DNA of 49,328 nucleotides from Methylobacterium sp. GXS13 (GCF_001455965.1 NZ_LKKO01000044.1:1-49328), one strand, 5' to 3'; positions 25,597-35,990 are shown, numbered from the stretch's first letter. Numbers and translations: made by a program. The notes: generated by a model from the letters alone, not told the origin.

Positions 25597-26475
25597 CTAA
25601 ACCGCCCGGATCGCGGCCGCCACCGCGGCGGGGAACTCCTCGTGCGGGCTGAGCGCCCCAGGGATCGCGACGCTCGTGACCTGACCTTGGGCAATCAGCG
25701 CGTCCATCTCGGCGCCGGAGCGGCGAGGGGCCTTCTCGGGGCGCAGCACCAGGGTCGGCGGCAGGCCGTCCCCGAACAGGTCCAGGAAGGCGGTGCGGTC
25801 GGCCACGGGGTCGAGGCCACCGGTGACGAAGGCGGCGGTGCCGAACCGGCCGTTGCGCTGGCGGGTAACTGCGTGCTTGGCGCGGATCACGTCCGGTGTG
25901 ACGTGGGCCGGGTCCGCGTAGACATGAGCGCGCATCATCCGACCGATGATCGGCGGACTGATGTTGAGCCGGTAGAGGGCATCGCCGAGGATCGGCGCCT
26001 CCACGGCCCGGCGGATGCGGGGGAACCAGTGCGCGCGGCTCGGCATCGCGGTGGGCAGCGGCCCGCGCCAAGTCGGCGCGACCAGAACCAACCGCTCGAA
26101 TGCCCGCGGGTGCCTGCGCGCTGCGGCGACCAAGTAGCCGGCTCCGTGGCCGGCCGCGACGGCGAGCGCGTAGGGGCCGGGGGCGGCGGCGAGCAGCCCA
26201 TCGAGGAAAGCGTGCAGGGTGTTCGGACCGAGGGGGAGGCGGGTCCGCGGCCGGGCGCCGAAGCCCGGCCAGTCCGGCACCAGGCAGCGGTACTCCGAAC
26301 CGAGGGCGCGGGCGAGATCGCGCATCTCGCCCCGGTCCGAGATCGTCGACAGGGCCGGCAGCAGGAGCGCGTCGCGCCCCGTACCGATCACGTCGCAGAG
26401 GGTCGGCACCGGCCGGCCCGCTACGGTCAGGTCTAGATGCCGCGTCGTCTCCACCGGGCCACCCTCGCGTTCCAC
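25597..26475 (-). CDS. Alpha/beta hydrolase homologue with a glycine in place of the nucleophile
   Basis: From GTG 26475, two bases after the dapD stop, the protein is 292 residues. The oxyanion-side LLLPALSTISDRGEM, the strand LVPDWPGFG and the C-terminal PGALSPHEEF (candidate catalytic His) fit an alpha/beta hydrolase. The nucleophile elbow reads GHGAG (109-113), where GHSAG or a similar Ser form is expected, so the catalytic serine appears lost. It may be a binding protein or use another mechanism. It is probably co-transcribed with dapD. The longer frame to 27399 only reads through dapD in a wrong frame. A second GTG at 26454 is an alternative start. Confidence 0.72.
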   Translation of the reverse strand: MEREGGPVETTRHLDLTVAGRPVPTLCDVIGTGRDALLLPALSTISDRGEMRDLARALGSEYRCLVPDWPGFGARPRTRLPLGPNTLHAFLDGLLAAAPGPYALAVAAGHGAGYLVAAARRHPRAFERLVLVAPTWRGPLPTAMPSRAHWFPRIRRAVEAPILGDALYRLNISPPIIGRMMRAHVYADPAHVTPDVIRAKHAVTRQRNGRFGTAAFVTGGLDPVADRTAFLDLFGDGLPPTLVLRPEKAPRRSGAEMDALIAQGQVTSVAIPGALSPHEEFPAAVAAAIRAV

Positions 26476-26477
26476 GC

Positions 26478-27323
26478 TTACGTGCGCAGCAGCTCGTTGA
26501 TGGCGGTCTTCGAGCGGGTGCCGGCATCGACGCGCTTGACGATCACCGCGCAGTACAGGCCGGGGCCCGGGGTGCCGTCCGGCAGCGCCTTGCCGGGCAT
26601 CGTGCCCGAAACCACCACGGAGTAGGGCGGCACGCGGCCGTACATCACCTCGCCGGTGGTGCGGTCGACGATCTTGGTCGAGGCGCCGATATAGACGCCC
26701 ATGGACAGCACGCTGCCCTGGCCGACGATGACGCCCTCGGCCACCTCGGCGCGGGCGCCGATGAAGCAATCGTCCTCGATGATCACCGGGTTGGCCTGGA
26801 GCGGCTCGAGCACGCCGGCGATGCCGGCGCCTCCCGAGATGTGACAGTTCTTGCCCACCTGGGCGCAGGAGCCGATCGTCACCCAGGTGTCGACCATCGT
26901 GCCTTCGCCGACATGGGCACCGAGATTGACGAAGCTCGGCATCAGCACGGCGCCCGGCGCGATGTAGGAGCCGCGGCGCACGAAGCAGCCCGGCACGGCG
27001 CGCAGGCCGGCGGCGCGGAATTCGGCCTCGCCCCAGCCGGCGAACTTGGAGGCGACCTTGTCCCACCAGGGCGCGCCGCCGGGGCCGCCGTCGATCACAG
27101 CCATGTCGTTGAGGCGGAAGGAGAGCAGCACCGCCTTCTTGAGCCATTGGTTGACGACCCAATCCTGGTTGCCGCTCTTCTCGGCAACCCGGGCCTTGCC
27201 GGAATCGAGCAGGTTCAGCGCCTCCTCGACCGCCTCGCGGACGGCGCCCTGGGTGGACGTCGAGATGCCGGCGCGCTCCTCCCAGGCCGTCTCGATGGTC
27301 TTGGCGAGGTCGGAGGTGGACAT
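26478..27323 (-). CDS. dapD: 2,3,4,5-tetrahydropyridine-2,6-dicarboxylate N-succinyltransferase
   Basis: This 281-residue DapD catalyses the succinyl-CoA-dependent step of the lysine/diaminopimelate pathway. The left-handed beta-helix hexapeptides are clear from [36 protein letters not shown] through [34 protein letters not shown]. The N-terminal domain and the tail ELLRT have the family length. It feeds peptidoglycan and lysine synthesis. In many alphaproteobacteria dapE follows; here the next gene is the degenerate alpha/beta hydrolase. Confidence 0.95.
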   Translation of the reverse strand: MSTSDLAKTIETAWEERAGISTSTQGAVREAVEEALNLLDSGKARVAEKSGNQDWVVNQWLKKAVLLSFRLNDMAVIDGGPGGAPWWDKVASKFAGWGEAEFRAAGLRAVPGCFVRRGSYIAPGAVLMPSFVNLGAHVGEGTMVDTWVTIGSCAQVGKNCHISGGAGIAGVLEPLQANPVIIEDDCFIGARAEVAEGVIVGQGSVLSMGVYIGASTKIVDRTTGEVMYGRVPPYSVVVSGTMPGKALPDGTPGPGLYCAVIVKRVDAGTRSKTAINELLRT

Positions 27324-27395
27324 GGGCGCACGATGCTCTCGATGGCGGGAGCCCGTGCTTACAAGCGGGCACCGGGGCTGTCACCCGGGGCGGCT

Positions 27396-27845
27396 TCAAT
27401 CCTCCAGCAGAACCCGCACCCGGTCGAGATCGGTCACGAGGTCGACGAGGTCGATCGCCAGGGTGTCGTAGACGGATTGGGCGGCCGCAGGGAACTCCTC
27501 CAGCACGCGGCGCATCAGCGTCGGGGTGATCCGCATGACTTCGGCGGCGCCCTCGGCCCTGGCCTCGGTCGGCCGGGTGCCGCGCACGAACAAAGCGAGC
27601 TGCCCGATCAGCGCGGAGCGCCCGGCCCGCACCGGCTCGGCCTCAGTGACCCGGGGCGCAAGCCGGATCGTGCCGGACATCACCACGAAGCCGCCATCGG
27701 CCGGGTCGCCGCGGGCGAAGAGCAGGTCGCCATCGGCCAGCTCGCGCCGCTCGGCCGCGAAGGTCAGCAGGCGCAGGGCGTCCCGGTCGAGGAAGCCGAA
27801 CAGCGGCGCGTCTGCGAGGATCGCGATGTCGTCGTCGAGCCCCAA
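27396..27845 (-). CDS. Cyclic nucleotide-binding-domain protein
   Basis: This 149-residue protein is a single cNMP-binding beta-roll: APLFGFLDRDALRLLTFAAERRELADGDLLFARGDPADGGFVVMSGTIRL, then the ALIGQLALFV phosphate-binding cassette region, which lacks the usual G-E-x-x-L plus Arg. There is no helix-turn-helix, so it is not a Crp-type activator. It may be a stand-alone sensor or a Popeye-like module. The only in-frame start that keeps the conserved N-terminus is TTG 27845, preceded by a GGTGGGG stretch. Confidence 0.75.
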   Translation of the reverse strand: MGLDDDIAILADAPLFGFLDRDALRLLTFAAERRELADGDLLFARGDPADGGFVVMSGTIRLAPRVTEAEPVRAGRSALIGQLALFVRGTRPTEARAEGAAEVMRITPTLMRRVLEEFPAAAQSVYDTLAIDLVDLVTDLDRVRVLLED

Positions 27846-27972
27846 AGAACCGCCCCACCACCTGCGTGCAAACGAGCCTGAGCCTCGCTTACACGCAAAT
27901 CCCTAAAGCCCTTCCCGATCGCGTTGCAATCGCGCTTGGCTCTCGGTTCCCGCCGTGAGGCGCAGGGGGCGA

Positions 27973-28659
27973 TCAGGGGAGCAGCTTGTAGCCGCCGCCT
28001 TCGGTGACGAGGATCGCCGCGGTGGCGGGGTTCGGCTCGATCTTCTGGCGCAGCCGGTAGATGTGCGTCTCCAGCGTGTGCGTGGTGACGTGGGCGTTGT
28101 AGCCCCAGACTTCGGCAAGCAGGGTGTCGCGGTTCACCACGGCCCGGCCCGCCCGGTACAGGAAGCGCAGGATCGCGGTCTCTTTCTCGGTGAGCTTGAG
28201 CTTCGAGCCGCGCTCGCCGACCAGCAGCTTGGCGCCGGGCCGGAACGTGTACGGGCCGATCTGGAACACCGCATCCTCGGACGCCTCGTGGCTGCGCAGA
28301 TGCGCGCGGATCCGGGCGAGCAGGATGCCGAACTTGAACGGCTTGGTGACGTAGTCGTTGGCGCCCGCCTCCAGACCCTCGACGTGGTCGGCCTCGGAAT
28401 CCTGCGCGGTGAGCATGATCACCGGGCCGCGGAATCCGCCGGTGCGCATCCGGCGCACGGCCTCGCGCCCATCGAGGTCGGGCAGGCCGACATCCATCAC
28501 CGCCAGGTCGATACGCTCGGCCCCGACCCGCCGGACGGCGTCCGCGGCGTTCGCCTCGGTGACCACGGTGAATTCCTCGCAGAGGTCGAGCTGCTCGGTA
28601 AGCGTGTCGCGCAGAATCGCGTCATCGTCACAGATCAGGAGGCGGTAAGCATTCGACAT
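27973..28659 (-). CDS. OmpR-family response regulator, orphan
   Basis: From ATG 28659 the protein is 228 residues. The receiver has CDDD (Asp11-13), phospho-acceptor Asp56 in VMDVGLPD, LTAQD and YVTKPFKF. The winged helix has LTEKETAILRFLYRAG, VNRDTLLAEVWGYN, THTLETHIYRLRQKIE and the terminal GGGYKL. No sensor kinase is adjacent. It is divergent from an L,D-transpeptidase gene across 377 bases and could regulate it. The conserved sequence suggests a core alphaproteobacterial regulator, but a name is not certain. Confidence 0.9.
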   Translation of the reverse strand: MSNAYRLLICDDDAILRDTLTEQLDLCEEFTVVTEANAADAVRRVGAERIDLAVMDVGLPDLDGREAVRRMRTGGFRGPVIMLTAQDSEADHVEGLEAGANDYVTKPFKFGILLARIRAHLRSHEASEDAVFQIGPYTFRPGAKLLVGERGSKLKLTEKETAILRFLYRAGRAVVNRDTLLAEVWGYNAHVTTHTLETHIYRLRQKIEPNPATAAILVTEGGGYKLLP

Positions 28660-29036
28660 CGTCCGGGGCCCTGGAGCTCGCTGTGGGACCGGGAGACCCG
28701 ATGGCCGGAACAGCGCGCGGTGACAAGAATCTGGAGCACGCCGTCCGTCGCGTGACAACACCGCCGGCTCCAGGAAAGCGGGGCCGGCGCACCGGAATCC
28801 AAGGGCGTTCGGTCCCCCCGTCGCAGGGCGATGGGCTGTTCGCTCCCGAATCCCGGCTCCGACGGCCTGGGTTCCGAGGCAAGGATAGGGCTTCGTTTGT
28901 GGCTGGAAATTGCCTTGCGCGCAATTTTTCTCGGTTTCGGTATTGGATACCGGGTAGAACGCCGGCCGATCCGCCGAGGGATCGCGTGTCGGCGGCTCGG
29001 ATCGGGGCCTGTGAGGCGGGCAGGGGAGGGGCGTTG
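28660..29036. promoter_or_regulatory. 377-base divergent promoter region
   Basis: This region separates the response regulator and the transpeptidase gene. An AT-rich patch at about 28895-28960 contains the inverted repeat AAATTGC (28907-28913) / GCAATTT (28921-28927) and promoter-like TTG and TATTGGAT words. A regulator site is plausible. No gene was seen. Confidence 0.4.
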
Positions 29037-29603
29037 GTGCGGAGAGATCGGCGTGAGCGGCCCGGACCCGTCCGCGTGACCCTGGGCGAGATCCGGGTCC
29101 GCGCCATGGTCGACGACCGCCGCCGGGGCCAGCTCTTGATCGGCCCGGCCGTGATTCCCTGCGCCCTCGGGGCGGTCGGAATCGTGAGCGACAAACGCGA
29201 GGGCGACGGCGGCTCGCCGCGCGGGCGCTTCCGCCTGCGAGGGGGCGCCTACCGGCCGGATCATCTCGGTCTACGCCCGCGCACAGCTTTGCCCTTGCGG
29301 GCGACCCGACCGGACGACGGCTGGTGCGATGACCGCCGGGACCGCCGCTACAACCGGCCGATCCGCCTGCCAGCCCCCGGCATCAGTGCCGAGTCGATGT
29401 GGCGGCCGGACGGGCTCTACGACGTGGTGATCGACCTCGATTACAACCGCGCGCCCATCCGGAGAGGGCGAGGCTCGGCGATCTTCCTGCACATCGCCCG
29501 GGACGGCTACCGTCCTACCGAGGGCTGCGTCGCGCTGGCCAGGGCAGACCTGTTGCGGCTGCTCAGGCGGCTCGGCCCGCGCACGCGTCTGCGGATCGGG
29601 TAA
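29037..29603 (+). CDS. L,D-transpeptidase (YkuD domain)
   Basis: The YkuD domain runs from LGEIRVRAMVDDRR to the C-terminus. The catalytic motif is FLHIARDGYRPTEGCVAL, with the conserved His of FLHIAR and the nucleophile Cys at about residue 164. Such enzymes make 3-3 crosslinks or attach proteins to peptidoglycan. No clear signal peptide is seen from GTG 29037, which has AGGGGAGGGG just before it, so export may be by another route, or the true start is elsewhere in the open frame (which extends to 28683). The protein is Arg-rich. It ends just before the convergent PLP-homeostasis gene. Confidence 0.82.
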   Translation: MRRDRRERPGPVRVTLGEIRVRAMVDDRRRGQLLIGPAVIPCALGAVGIVSDKREGDGGSPRGRFRLRGGAYRPDHLGLRPRTALPLRATRPDDGWCDDRRDRRYNRPIRLPAPGISAESMWRPDGLYDVVIDLDYNRAPIRRGRGSAIFLHIARDGYRPTEGCVALARADLLRLLRRLGPRTRLRIG

Positions 29604-29606
29604 CCC

Positions 29607-30359
29607 TCACGCCTTCCGGGTCCGCGCGCCGAAAATCGCCGTCCCGACCCGGACATGGGTGGCGCCCTGCTGGATCGCCGCCGGAAAATCCGCGCTCATG
29701 CCCATCGAGAGGATCGACAGGTCGTGCTCCTCCGCCAGCCGGGCGAGCAGGGCGAAATGGGCCGAGGGCGGGTCCTCCGCCGGCGGGATGCACATCAGGC
29801 CCTGGATCGCGAGGCCGTGCGTGTCGCGACACGCGGCCAGTAGGGCGGCGAGTTGATCCGGCAGGACGCCCCCCTTCTGCGGCTCCGCCCCGGTATTGAC
29901 CTGGATCAGCAGCTTCGGGGCGCGACCCGCGCGCTGGATCTCCTTGGCGAGCGCTGCCGCCAGCGACAGCCGGTCGAGGGAATGGATCACGTCGAACAGG
30001 GCCACCGCCTCGCGGGCCTTGTTGGATTGCAGCGGCCCGACCAGATGCAACTCGACATCCGGGTAGCGGCTGCGCAGGTCCGGCCATTTCGCTGAGGATT
30101 CCTGGACGTAGTTCTCCCCGAACACCCGCTGGCCCGCCTCCAGGGCCGGGACGATGCCCTCCGCCGGCACGGTCTTGGAGACCGCCACGAGCTGGACCTC
30201 CGCCGGGTCGCGGTCCGAATCCTCCGCCGCCTGTGCGACGGCGGCGCGGACCTCGGCGAGCCCGGCGGCGACATCGGCCTCGCCGACAGGAGGCTTGGCG
30301 GTCGGCTGCCCCATCCCGTCCGTCGGGGGAGCGTTCGAGTCGGTGATCGCGTCGTCCAT
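29607..30359 (-). CDS. Pyridoxal phosphate homeostasis protein (YggS/PLPBP)
   Basis: This 250-residue PLP-binding protein has the single TIM-barrel domain of alanine racemase type. The Schiff-base Lys is in LVAVSKTVP, followed by FGENYVQE, LHLVGPLQSNK, VIHSLDRLSLAAAL, IQVNTGAEPQKGG, GLMCIPP, LSMGMSADFPAAI and VRVGTAIFG, all family motifs. It buffers the PLP pool and amino-acid balance. From ATG 30359 there is an N-terminal extension of about 30 residues (MDDAITDSNAPP) that is unusual for the family. The gene is convergent to the transpeptidase, with a 3-base gap. Confidence 0.93.
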   Translation of the reverse strand: MDDAITDSNAPPTDGMGQPTAKPPVGEADVAAGLAEVRAAVAQAAEDSDRDPAEVQLVAVSKTVPAEGIVPALEAGQRVFGENYVQESSAKWPDLRSRYPDVELHLVGPLQSNKAREAVALFDVIHSLDRLSLAAALAKEIQRAGRAPKLLIQVNTGAEPQKGGVLPDQLAALLAACRDTHGLAIQGLMCIPPAEDPPSAHFALLARLAEEHDLSILSMGMSADFPAAIQQGATHVRVGTAIFGARTRKA

Positions 30360-30411
30360 CGCGTGTCTGTCCTGTCGCTGCCGGGCCCGTCCCGGGAGGC
30401 GGGTGCTCCAA

Positions 30412-30554
30412 CCCACCCCCGCATCCTGAGGTGCCCGGCGACCGAAGAGCGCTGGGCCTCGACGGAGCCCTCCAGGGATCGCACGGCTGGCTGGAGGCCT
30501 CCTTGGCGGTCTCCGCTTCGCTGCGCCGTCTCAGGATGAGGGGGATGGGTGGGA
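30412..30554. repeat. Palindromic repeat, family B copy 1 (upstream of leuS)
   Basis: The left arm with CATCCTGAGGTGCCC (from about 30422) and the right arm with CTCAGGATGAGGGGG (to about 30545) are inverted. The outer ACCCACCCCC/GGATGGGTGGG stretches extend the pairing. The interior has GGGCCTCGA, GGCTGGCTGGAGG and CTCCGCTTCGCTGCG, shared with copy 2 at 33364-33479. It fills most of the 376-base gap between the PLP protein gene and leuS. Confidence 0.85.
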
Positions 30555-30735
30555 CCGCCCTGGTGCGGGCCCCTCTCATGAACCGTGTGCTGCCTGCCGA
30601 CCTATGCCGTTGCGTGGCGGGCGCAAGCCCGGATCGGTGCATCCGTTGACCGGCTCCGGCGCAGATATGCTACTGGGCCACAACGTGCCGCGGCTCTCAC
30701 CGATCAGCCGCCGAGCCCCTGACCCAGCCGGATCC

Positions 30736-33318
30736 ATGACCAGCACTGCCCCCTCTGCCGTCGAGCGCTACAACGCCAAGGATGCCGAGCCCCGCTGGCA
30801 GGCCGCCTGGGCGGAGCAGCGGCTTTTCGAGACCGACAACGCCGATGGGCGCCCGAAATACTACGTGCTGGAGATGTTCCCGTACCCGTCGGGGCGCATC
30901 CACATGGGCCACGTGCGCAATTACGCGATGGGCGACGTGGTCGCCCGGTACAAGCGCGCCCGGGGCTTCAACGTGCTCCACCCCATGGGCTGGGACGCGT
31001 TCGGGCTGCCGGCCGAGAACGCCGCCATGGAGCGCAAGGTCAACCCGCGGGACTGGACCTACGCCAACATCGCGTCGATGCGCGACCAGCTGAAGGCCAT
31101 GGGCCTGTCGCTGGACTGGAGCCGGGAGATCGCGACCTGCGACCCCGATTATTACAAGCACCAGCAGCGCATGTTTCTCGACTTCCTGGACAAGGGTCTG
31201 GTCACGCGGCGCACCGCCAAGGTGAACTGGGACCCGGTCGATCACACCGTGCTGGCCAACGAGCAGGTGATCGACGGGCGCGGCTGGCGCTCCGGCGCCC
31301 TGGTCGAGCAGCGCGAGCTGACCCAGTGGTTCTTCAAGATCACCGATTTCGCCGAGGACCTGCTCACCGCGCTGGACGGGCTGGACCGCTGGCCGGAAAA
31401 AGTCAGGCTGATGCAGAAGAACTGGATTGGCCGCTCCGAGGGGCTGGAGGTCCGGTTTGCCCTCGCCCGGCCGCCGGCCGGCGCGACCGAGTCCGTGACG
31501 GTCTACACCACCCGGCCCGACACCCTGTTCGGTGCCCGGTTCCTGGCGATCGCCGCCGACCATCCCCTGGCCGCGACCCTGGCCGCGAACAACCCTGACC
31601 TCCAAACCTTCATCGAGGAGTGCCGGCGCACCGGCACCGCCCAGGCGGCGATCGACACCGCGGAAAAGCTTGGTTTCGACACCGGCCTGACCGTGCGCCA
31701 TCCCCTCGACCCGGCCTGGGAGCTGCCGGTCTACGTCGCGAATTTCGTCCTGATGGACTACGGCACCGGCGCCGTGTTCGGCTGCCCGGCGCACGATCAG
31801 CGCGACCTCGATTTCGCGAACAAGTACGGGCTCGGCAACGTGCCGGTGGTCTGCCCCGAGGGCCAGGATCCGGAGGCGTTCCTGATCACCACCACGGCCT
31901 ATGTCGAGGACGGGCGGATGATCAATTCGCGCTTCCTCAACGGCATGACCACCGGGGAGGCCTTCGAGACCGTAGCGCGCCGCCTCGAGCAGGAGGGGGT
32001 GGCCAAGCGCAAGGTCCAGTTCCGCCTGCGCGACTGGGGCGTCTCGCGCCAGCGGTACTGGGGCTGCCCGATCCCGATCGTCCATTGCGAGACCTGCGGC
32101 CCGCAGCCGGTGCCGGTCGCTGACCTGCCGGTGAAGCTGCCGGACGAGGTGTCCTTCGACCAGCCCGGCAATCCGCTGGAGCGGGACCAGGCTTGGCGCA
32201 ACGTGCCGTGCCCCAAATGCGGCGCGCCGGCCCGGCGCGAGACCGACACGATGGACACGTTCGTCGATTCGTCCTGGTACTATGCCCGCTTCACGGCGCC
32301 CTGGCTCACCGACGCCCCCACCGACCGGGCCACGGTCGATCATTGGCTGGCCGTGGATCAGTATATCGGTGGCATCGAGCACGCGATCCTGCACCTGCTC
32401 TACGCCCGGTTCTTCATGCGGGCGATGCGCGAGACCGGCTGGGCCGGCGTCTCGGAGCCGTTCGCCGGCCTGTTCACCCAGGGCATGGTGGTCCACGAGA
32501 CCTACAAGGACGCGGCGGGCGCCTGGGTGCCGCCGGCCGAGATCCGCTTCTCCACGGAGGAGGGCGAGCGCCGCGCGTTTCACGTGAAAACTCAGGCGCC
32601 GGTTGCGATCGGCCCGATCGAGAAGATGTCGAAGTCCAAGAAGAACGTGGTCGACCCGGACGACATCATCGCGAGCTACGGGGCCGACACGGCGCGCTGG
32701 TTCGTGCTGTCCGATTCCCCGCCCGAGCGCGACGTGATCTGGAGTGAGGAGGGCGTGCAGGGCGCTGCCCGCTTCGTTCAGAAGGTCTGGCGGCTGACCC
32801 ATGCCGCGCTGTCCGCGAGCGGGGACGGCGCCGCCGACCTCACCCTGCGCAAGGCCGCCCACCGGGCGCTGGCCGCGGTGCAGGACGATATCGAGCGCCT
32901 GCGCTTCAACCGCTGCGTCGCCCACATCTACACCCTGGCCAACGCCCTTGAGGACGGGCTCCGCGGGCCGGTCTCGCGCGCGGCGGCCACGGAAGCGGCC
33001 GGCATCCTGGTGCAACTCATCGCCCCGATGATGCCGCACCTGGCCGAGGAATGCTGGACGGCGCTCGGCCGCCCTGGGCTGGCCGCCCAGGCCCCCTGGC
33101 CGGAGGCCGAGGCCGGGCTGCTGGTCGAGGACGAGATCACGCTGCCGGTGCAGATCAACGGCAAGAAGCGCGCGGACGTGACGGTGCCGCGCGACGCCGA
33201 CGCCAAGGCGGTTGAAGCCGCCACCCTGGCCCTGGAGACGGTCCAGAAGATCCTGGAGGGCAAGCCGCCCCGCAAGGTGATCGTGGTGCCGGGGCGGATC
33301 GTGAATCTGGTGGTGTGA
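30736..33318 (+). CDS. leuS: Leucyl-tRNA synthetase
   Basis: This 860-residue class I synthetase charges tRNA-Leu. The HIGH-type motif is [11 protein letters not shown] (about 52-62), the editing domain has the [13 protein letters not shown] threonine-rich signature, and the KMSKS loop is at about 629-634 followed by [11 protein letters not shown]. The C-terminal anticodon and tail domains are complete (to IVNLVV). ATG 30736 ([13 protein letters not shown]) was chosen over the in-frame upstream ATG at 30604. A near-parS 16-mer lies within the gene at 32576-32591. Usually leuS stands next to lptE-holA; here it is 11 kb away and on the opposite strand. Confidence 0.96.
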   Translation: MTSTAPSAVERYNAKDAEPRWQAAWAEQRLFETDNADGRPKYYVLEMFPYPSGRIHMGHVRNYAMGDVVARYKRARGFNVLHPMGWDAFGLPAENAAMERKVNPRDWTYANIASMRDQLKAMGLSLDWSREIATCDPDYYKHQQRMFLDFLDKGLVTRRTAKVNWDPVDHTVLANEQVIDGRGWRSGALVEQRELTQWFFKITDFAEDLLTALDGLDRWPEKVRLMQKNWIGRSEGLEVRFALARPPAGATESVTVYTTRPDTLFGARFLAIAADHPLAATLAANNPDLQTFIEECRRTGTAQAAIDTAEKLGFDTGLTVRHPLDPAWELPVYVANFVLMDYGTGAVFGCPAHDQRDLDFANKYGLGNVPVVCPEGQDPEAFLITTTAYVEDGRMINSRFLNGMTTGEAFETVARRLEQEGVAKRKVQFRLRDWGVSRQRYWGCPIPIVHCETCGPQPVPVADLPVKLPDEVSFDQPGNPLERDQAWRNVPCPKCGAPARRETDTMDTFVDSSWYYARFTAPWLTDAPTDRATVDHWLAVDQYIGGIEHAILHLLYARFFMRAMRETGWAGVSEPFAGLFTQGMVVHETYKDAAGAWVPPAEIRFSTEEGERRAFHVKTQAPVAIGPIEKMSKSKKNVVDPDDIIASYGADTARWFVLSDSPPERDVIWSEEGVQGAARFVQKVWRLTHAALSASGDGAADLTLRKAAHRALAAVQDDIERLRFNRCVAHIYTLANALEDGLRGPVSRAAATEAAGILVQLIAPMMPHLAEECWTALGRPGLAAQAPWPEAEAGLLVEDEITLPVQINGKKRADVTVPRDADAKAVEAATLALETVQKILEGKPPRKVIVVPGRIVNLVV
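32576..32591. promoter_or_regulatory. Degenerate second parS-like site inside leuS
   Basis: CGTTTCACGTGAAAAC keeps the 12-base core TTTCACGTGAAA of parS and matches 13 of 16 consensus positions. It lies 17 kb from the perfect site, within the range over which multiple parS sites cluster around origins. Confidence 0.5.
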
Positions 33319-33363
33319 GAATGCCGAGTGCTGCAGGTGGGCAGGTTTTATCGCCCACCCGCG

Positions 33364-33479
33364 CCCTCATCCTGAGGTGCCCGCTTCAGTGGGCCTCGAA
33401 GGGGGGCTTCAGAAATCGCGCGACTGGCTGGAGGGCTGCTTCGAGGCCTCCGCTCCGCTGCGGCACCTCAGGATGAGGT
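33364..33479. repeat. Palindromic repeat, family B copy 2 (downstream of leuS)
   Basis: CCTCATCCTGAGGTGCCC at the left and GGCACCTCAGGATGAGG at the right form the outer arms. The inside carries GGGCCTCGAAGG, GACTGGCTGGAGGG, CTTCGAGGCC and CTCCGCTGCGG, matching copy 1. It lies between leuS and the convergent solute-binding protein gene, where it could act as a bidirectional terminator. Confidence 0.9.
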
Positions 33480-33508
33480 GACGGGTTGGACTTGCCGGAG
33501 ACCCAGCT

Positions 33509-34300
33509 CTACGGCGCCGCCAGCCCCGGATCCTGCCCGTTCGTCTCCAGGCTCCGCGCGATAAACCCATCCGCCTTCGCCTGCGCGAGGAAGCCCGCAA
33601 GAAAGGCCGCCCCCGCATCCCGCCCCACCGGCAGGCCCATCGCCTGCGGGATCTCCATGAAATGCCCCGGCAACAGGCGCACCTCCGGGTGGGCGGCCGC
33701 GTAGGCGGCGAGCGGCTGATGCACTCCGGCGGCGACATCGAGGCCGTCCCGGGCGAAGGCCGTGACCGCCTCCGCCGAGGTCGGCGCCCGCACCAGGCTG
33801 GCGTGGCGCAGCGCGCGGGTCAGGAACAGGTCGTAGGCGCTGCCGCGTCCCACTGAGATCCGGATCCCGGTGCGGTCGACGTCCGGCAAACTCCGGATCG
33901 GCGAGGCGGCCGGCACGAGGTAGCTGCCGGCGATCAGCACGTAGGGCGCCGTGAAGGCGATGCCTTCGGCGCGCTTCGGGTCGATCGCCAGGAAGCAGAT
34001 GTCCCAAGTCCCGGACCCGGCCGACCCCGAGACGGTACCCGCCCCGGGAAACGTCACAAACGCCACCGGCACGCCGAGTTTCTGCGCCAGCGCCCGGGCG
34101 AGATCGACCGACACGCCCGCCGGGCCATCCGCCCCGGACCGGGCCAGAACCGGGTTGCCGAGGTTGATCGCCGCCCGGAGCGTGCCGGTGGGGGCGAGGT
34201 CGTGCAGGATCGCGGGGGAGGGCGTCATCGGGATCGTCTCCGCGTGGGCCCGGGTGACGATGAGCAGGGCGCACAGGGAAGCGGCGATCCGGATGGTCAT
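33509..34300 (-). CDS. Periplasmic amino-acid-type solute-binding protein (SBP_bac_3)
   Basis: This 263-residue exported protein has a signal peptide (SLCALLIVTRAHAE). The core begins TGTLRAAINLGNP and continues with GVSVDLARALAQKLGVPV, TWDICFLAIDPKRAEGIAFTAPYVLIAGSY and DVDRTGIRISVGRGSAYDLFLTR, the usual two-lobed binding-protein order. No permease or ATPase gene accompanies it. ATG 34300 shares its first base with the TerC stop (TGATG), so translation is coupled to TerC. The pairing with TerC and a lipid kinase hints at a sensing role rather than classic ABC uptake. Confidence 0.85.
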   Translation of the reverse strand: MTIRIAASLCALLIVTRAHAETIPMTPSPAILHDLAPTGTLRAAINLGNPVLARSGADGPAGVSVDLARALAQKLGVPVAFVTFPGAGTVSGSAGSGTWDICFLAIDPKRAEGIAFTAPYVLIAGSYLVPAASPIRSLPDVDRTGIRISVGRGSAYDLFLTRALRHASLVRAPTSAEAVTAFARDGLDVAAGVHQPLAAYAAAHPEVRLLPGHFMEIPQAMGLPVGRDAGAAFLAGFLAQAKADGFIARSLETNGQDPGLAAP

Positions 34301-35036
34301 CAACGGCCTCCGCCCGCCGCCCGTCGGCGCCCCCGGGCCAGCATGTTGAGGCCCTCGACGCCGGCCGAGAACGCCATGGCTGTGTAGATGTAGCCCTTCG
34401 GCACGTGGGCGCCGAACCCTTCGGCGATCAGCGTCATGCCGATCATGATCAGGAAGCCCAGCGCCAGCATCACCACGGTTGGATTGCGGGCGATGAAGGC
34501 GGAGAGCGGCTCCGCTGCGACCAGCATGACGATCACCGCCACGACAACGGCCACCATCATCACCGGCACATGCTCGGTCATGCCGACCGCGGTGATGATC
34601 GAGTCGATCGAGAACACGAGATCGAGGAGCAGAATCTGGCCGATCGCGGCACCGAACCCGATCGTGCCGCCGATCTTCTTCTCATCGGTCTCGTCAGGAT
34701 CGACGCTGTGATGGATTTCCTTCGTGGCCTTCCAGAGCAGGAACAGGCCGCCGCCGATCAGGATCAGGTCGCGCCAGGAGAAATCCTGGTTCAGGACCGA
34801 GAAGACCGGTTCGGTCAGGTGCACGATGAACGCGACCGTGCCCAGAAGCCCAAGTCGCAGGATCAGGGCCAGCCCGATCCCGATCCGCCGCGCCCGCGTC
34901 TGCTGGTCAGGCGGCAGCTTGTTGGTCAGGATCGAGATGAAGATCAGGTTGTCGACGCCGAGCACGACCTCCATCACGATGAGGGTCGCGAGCGCGACCC
35001 AGACGGCCGGCTGCGTGGCAAGCTGGATCAGGTCAG

Positions 35037-35040
<4 letters not shown>
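34300..35040 (-). CDS. TerC-family integral membrane protein
   Basis: This 246-residue protein has seven or so transmembrane helices. The TerC signatures are [24 protein letters not shown] near the N-terminus and [18 protein letters not shown] near 135, with the conserved acidic residues in the membrane. TerC proteins include tellurium-resistance and manganese-export types, which use these acids to bind metal. A manganese or other divalent cation role is possible. Translation starts at GTG 35040, overlapping the lipid kinase stop (GTGA). A charged loop, [12 protein letters not shown], faces the cytosol. Confidence 0.88.

Positions 35041-35990
<950 letters not shown>

Noticed and set aside
25597..27399. 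A 600-residue fusion of unknown domain plus hydrolase
   Set aside because: The first half is dapD read in a wrong frame; the real hydrolase starts at GTG 26475 just after the dapD stop.
30697..33039. 780-codon minus-strand open frame
   Set aside because: Antisense to leuS; composition typical of a shadow frame.
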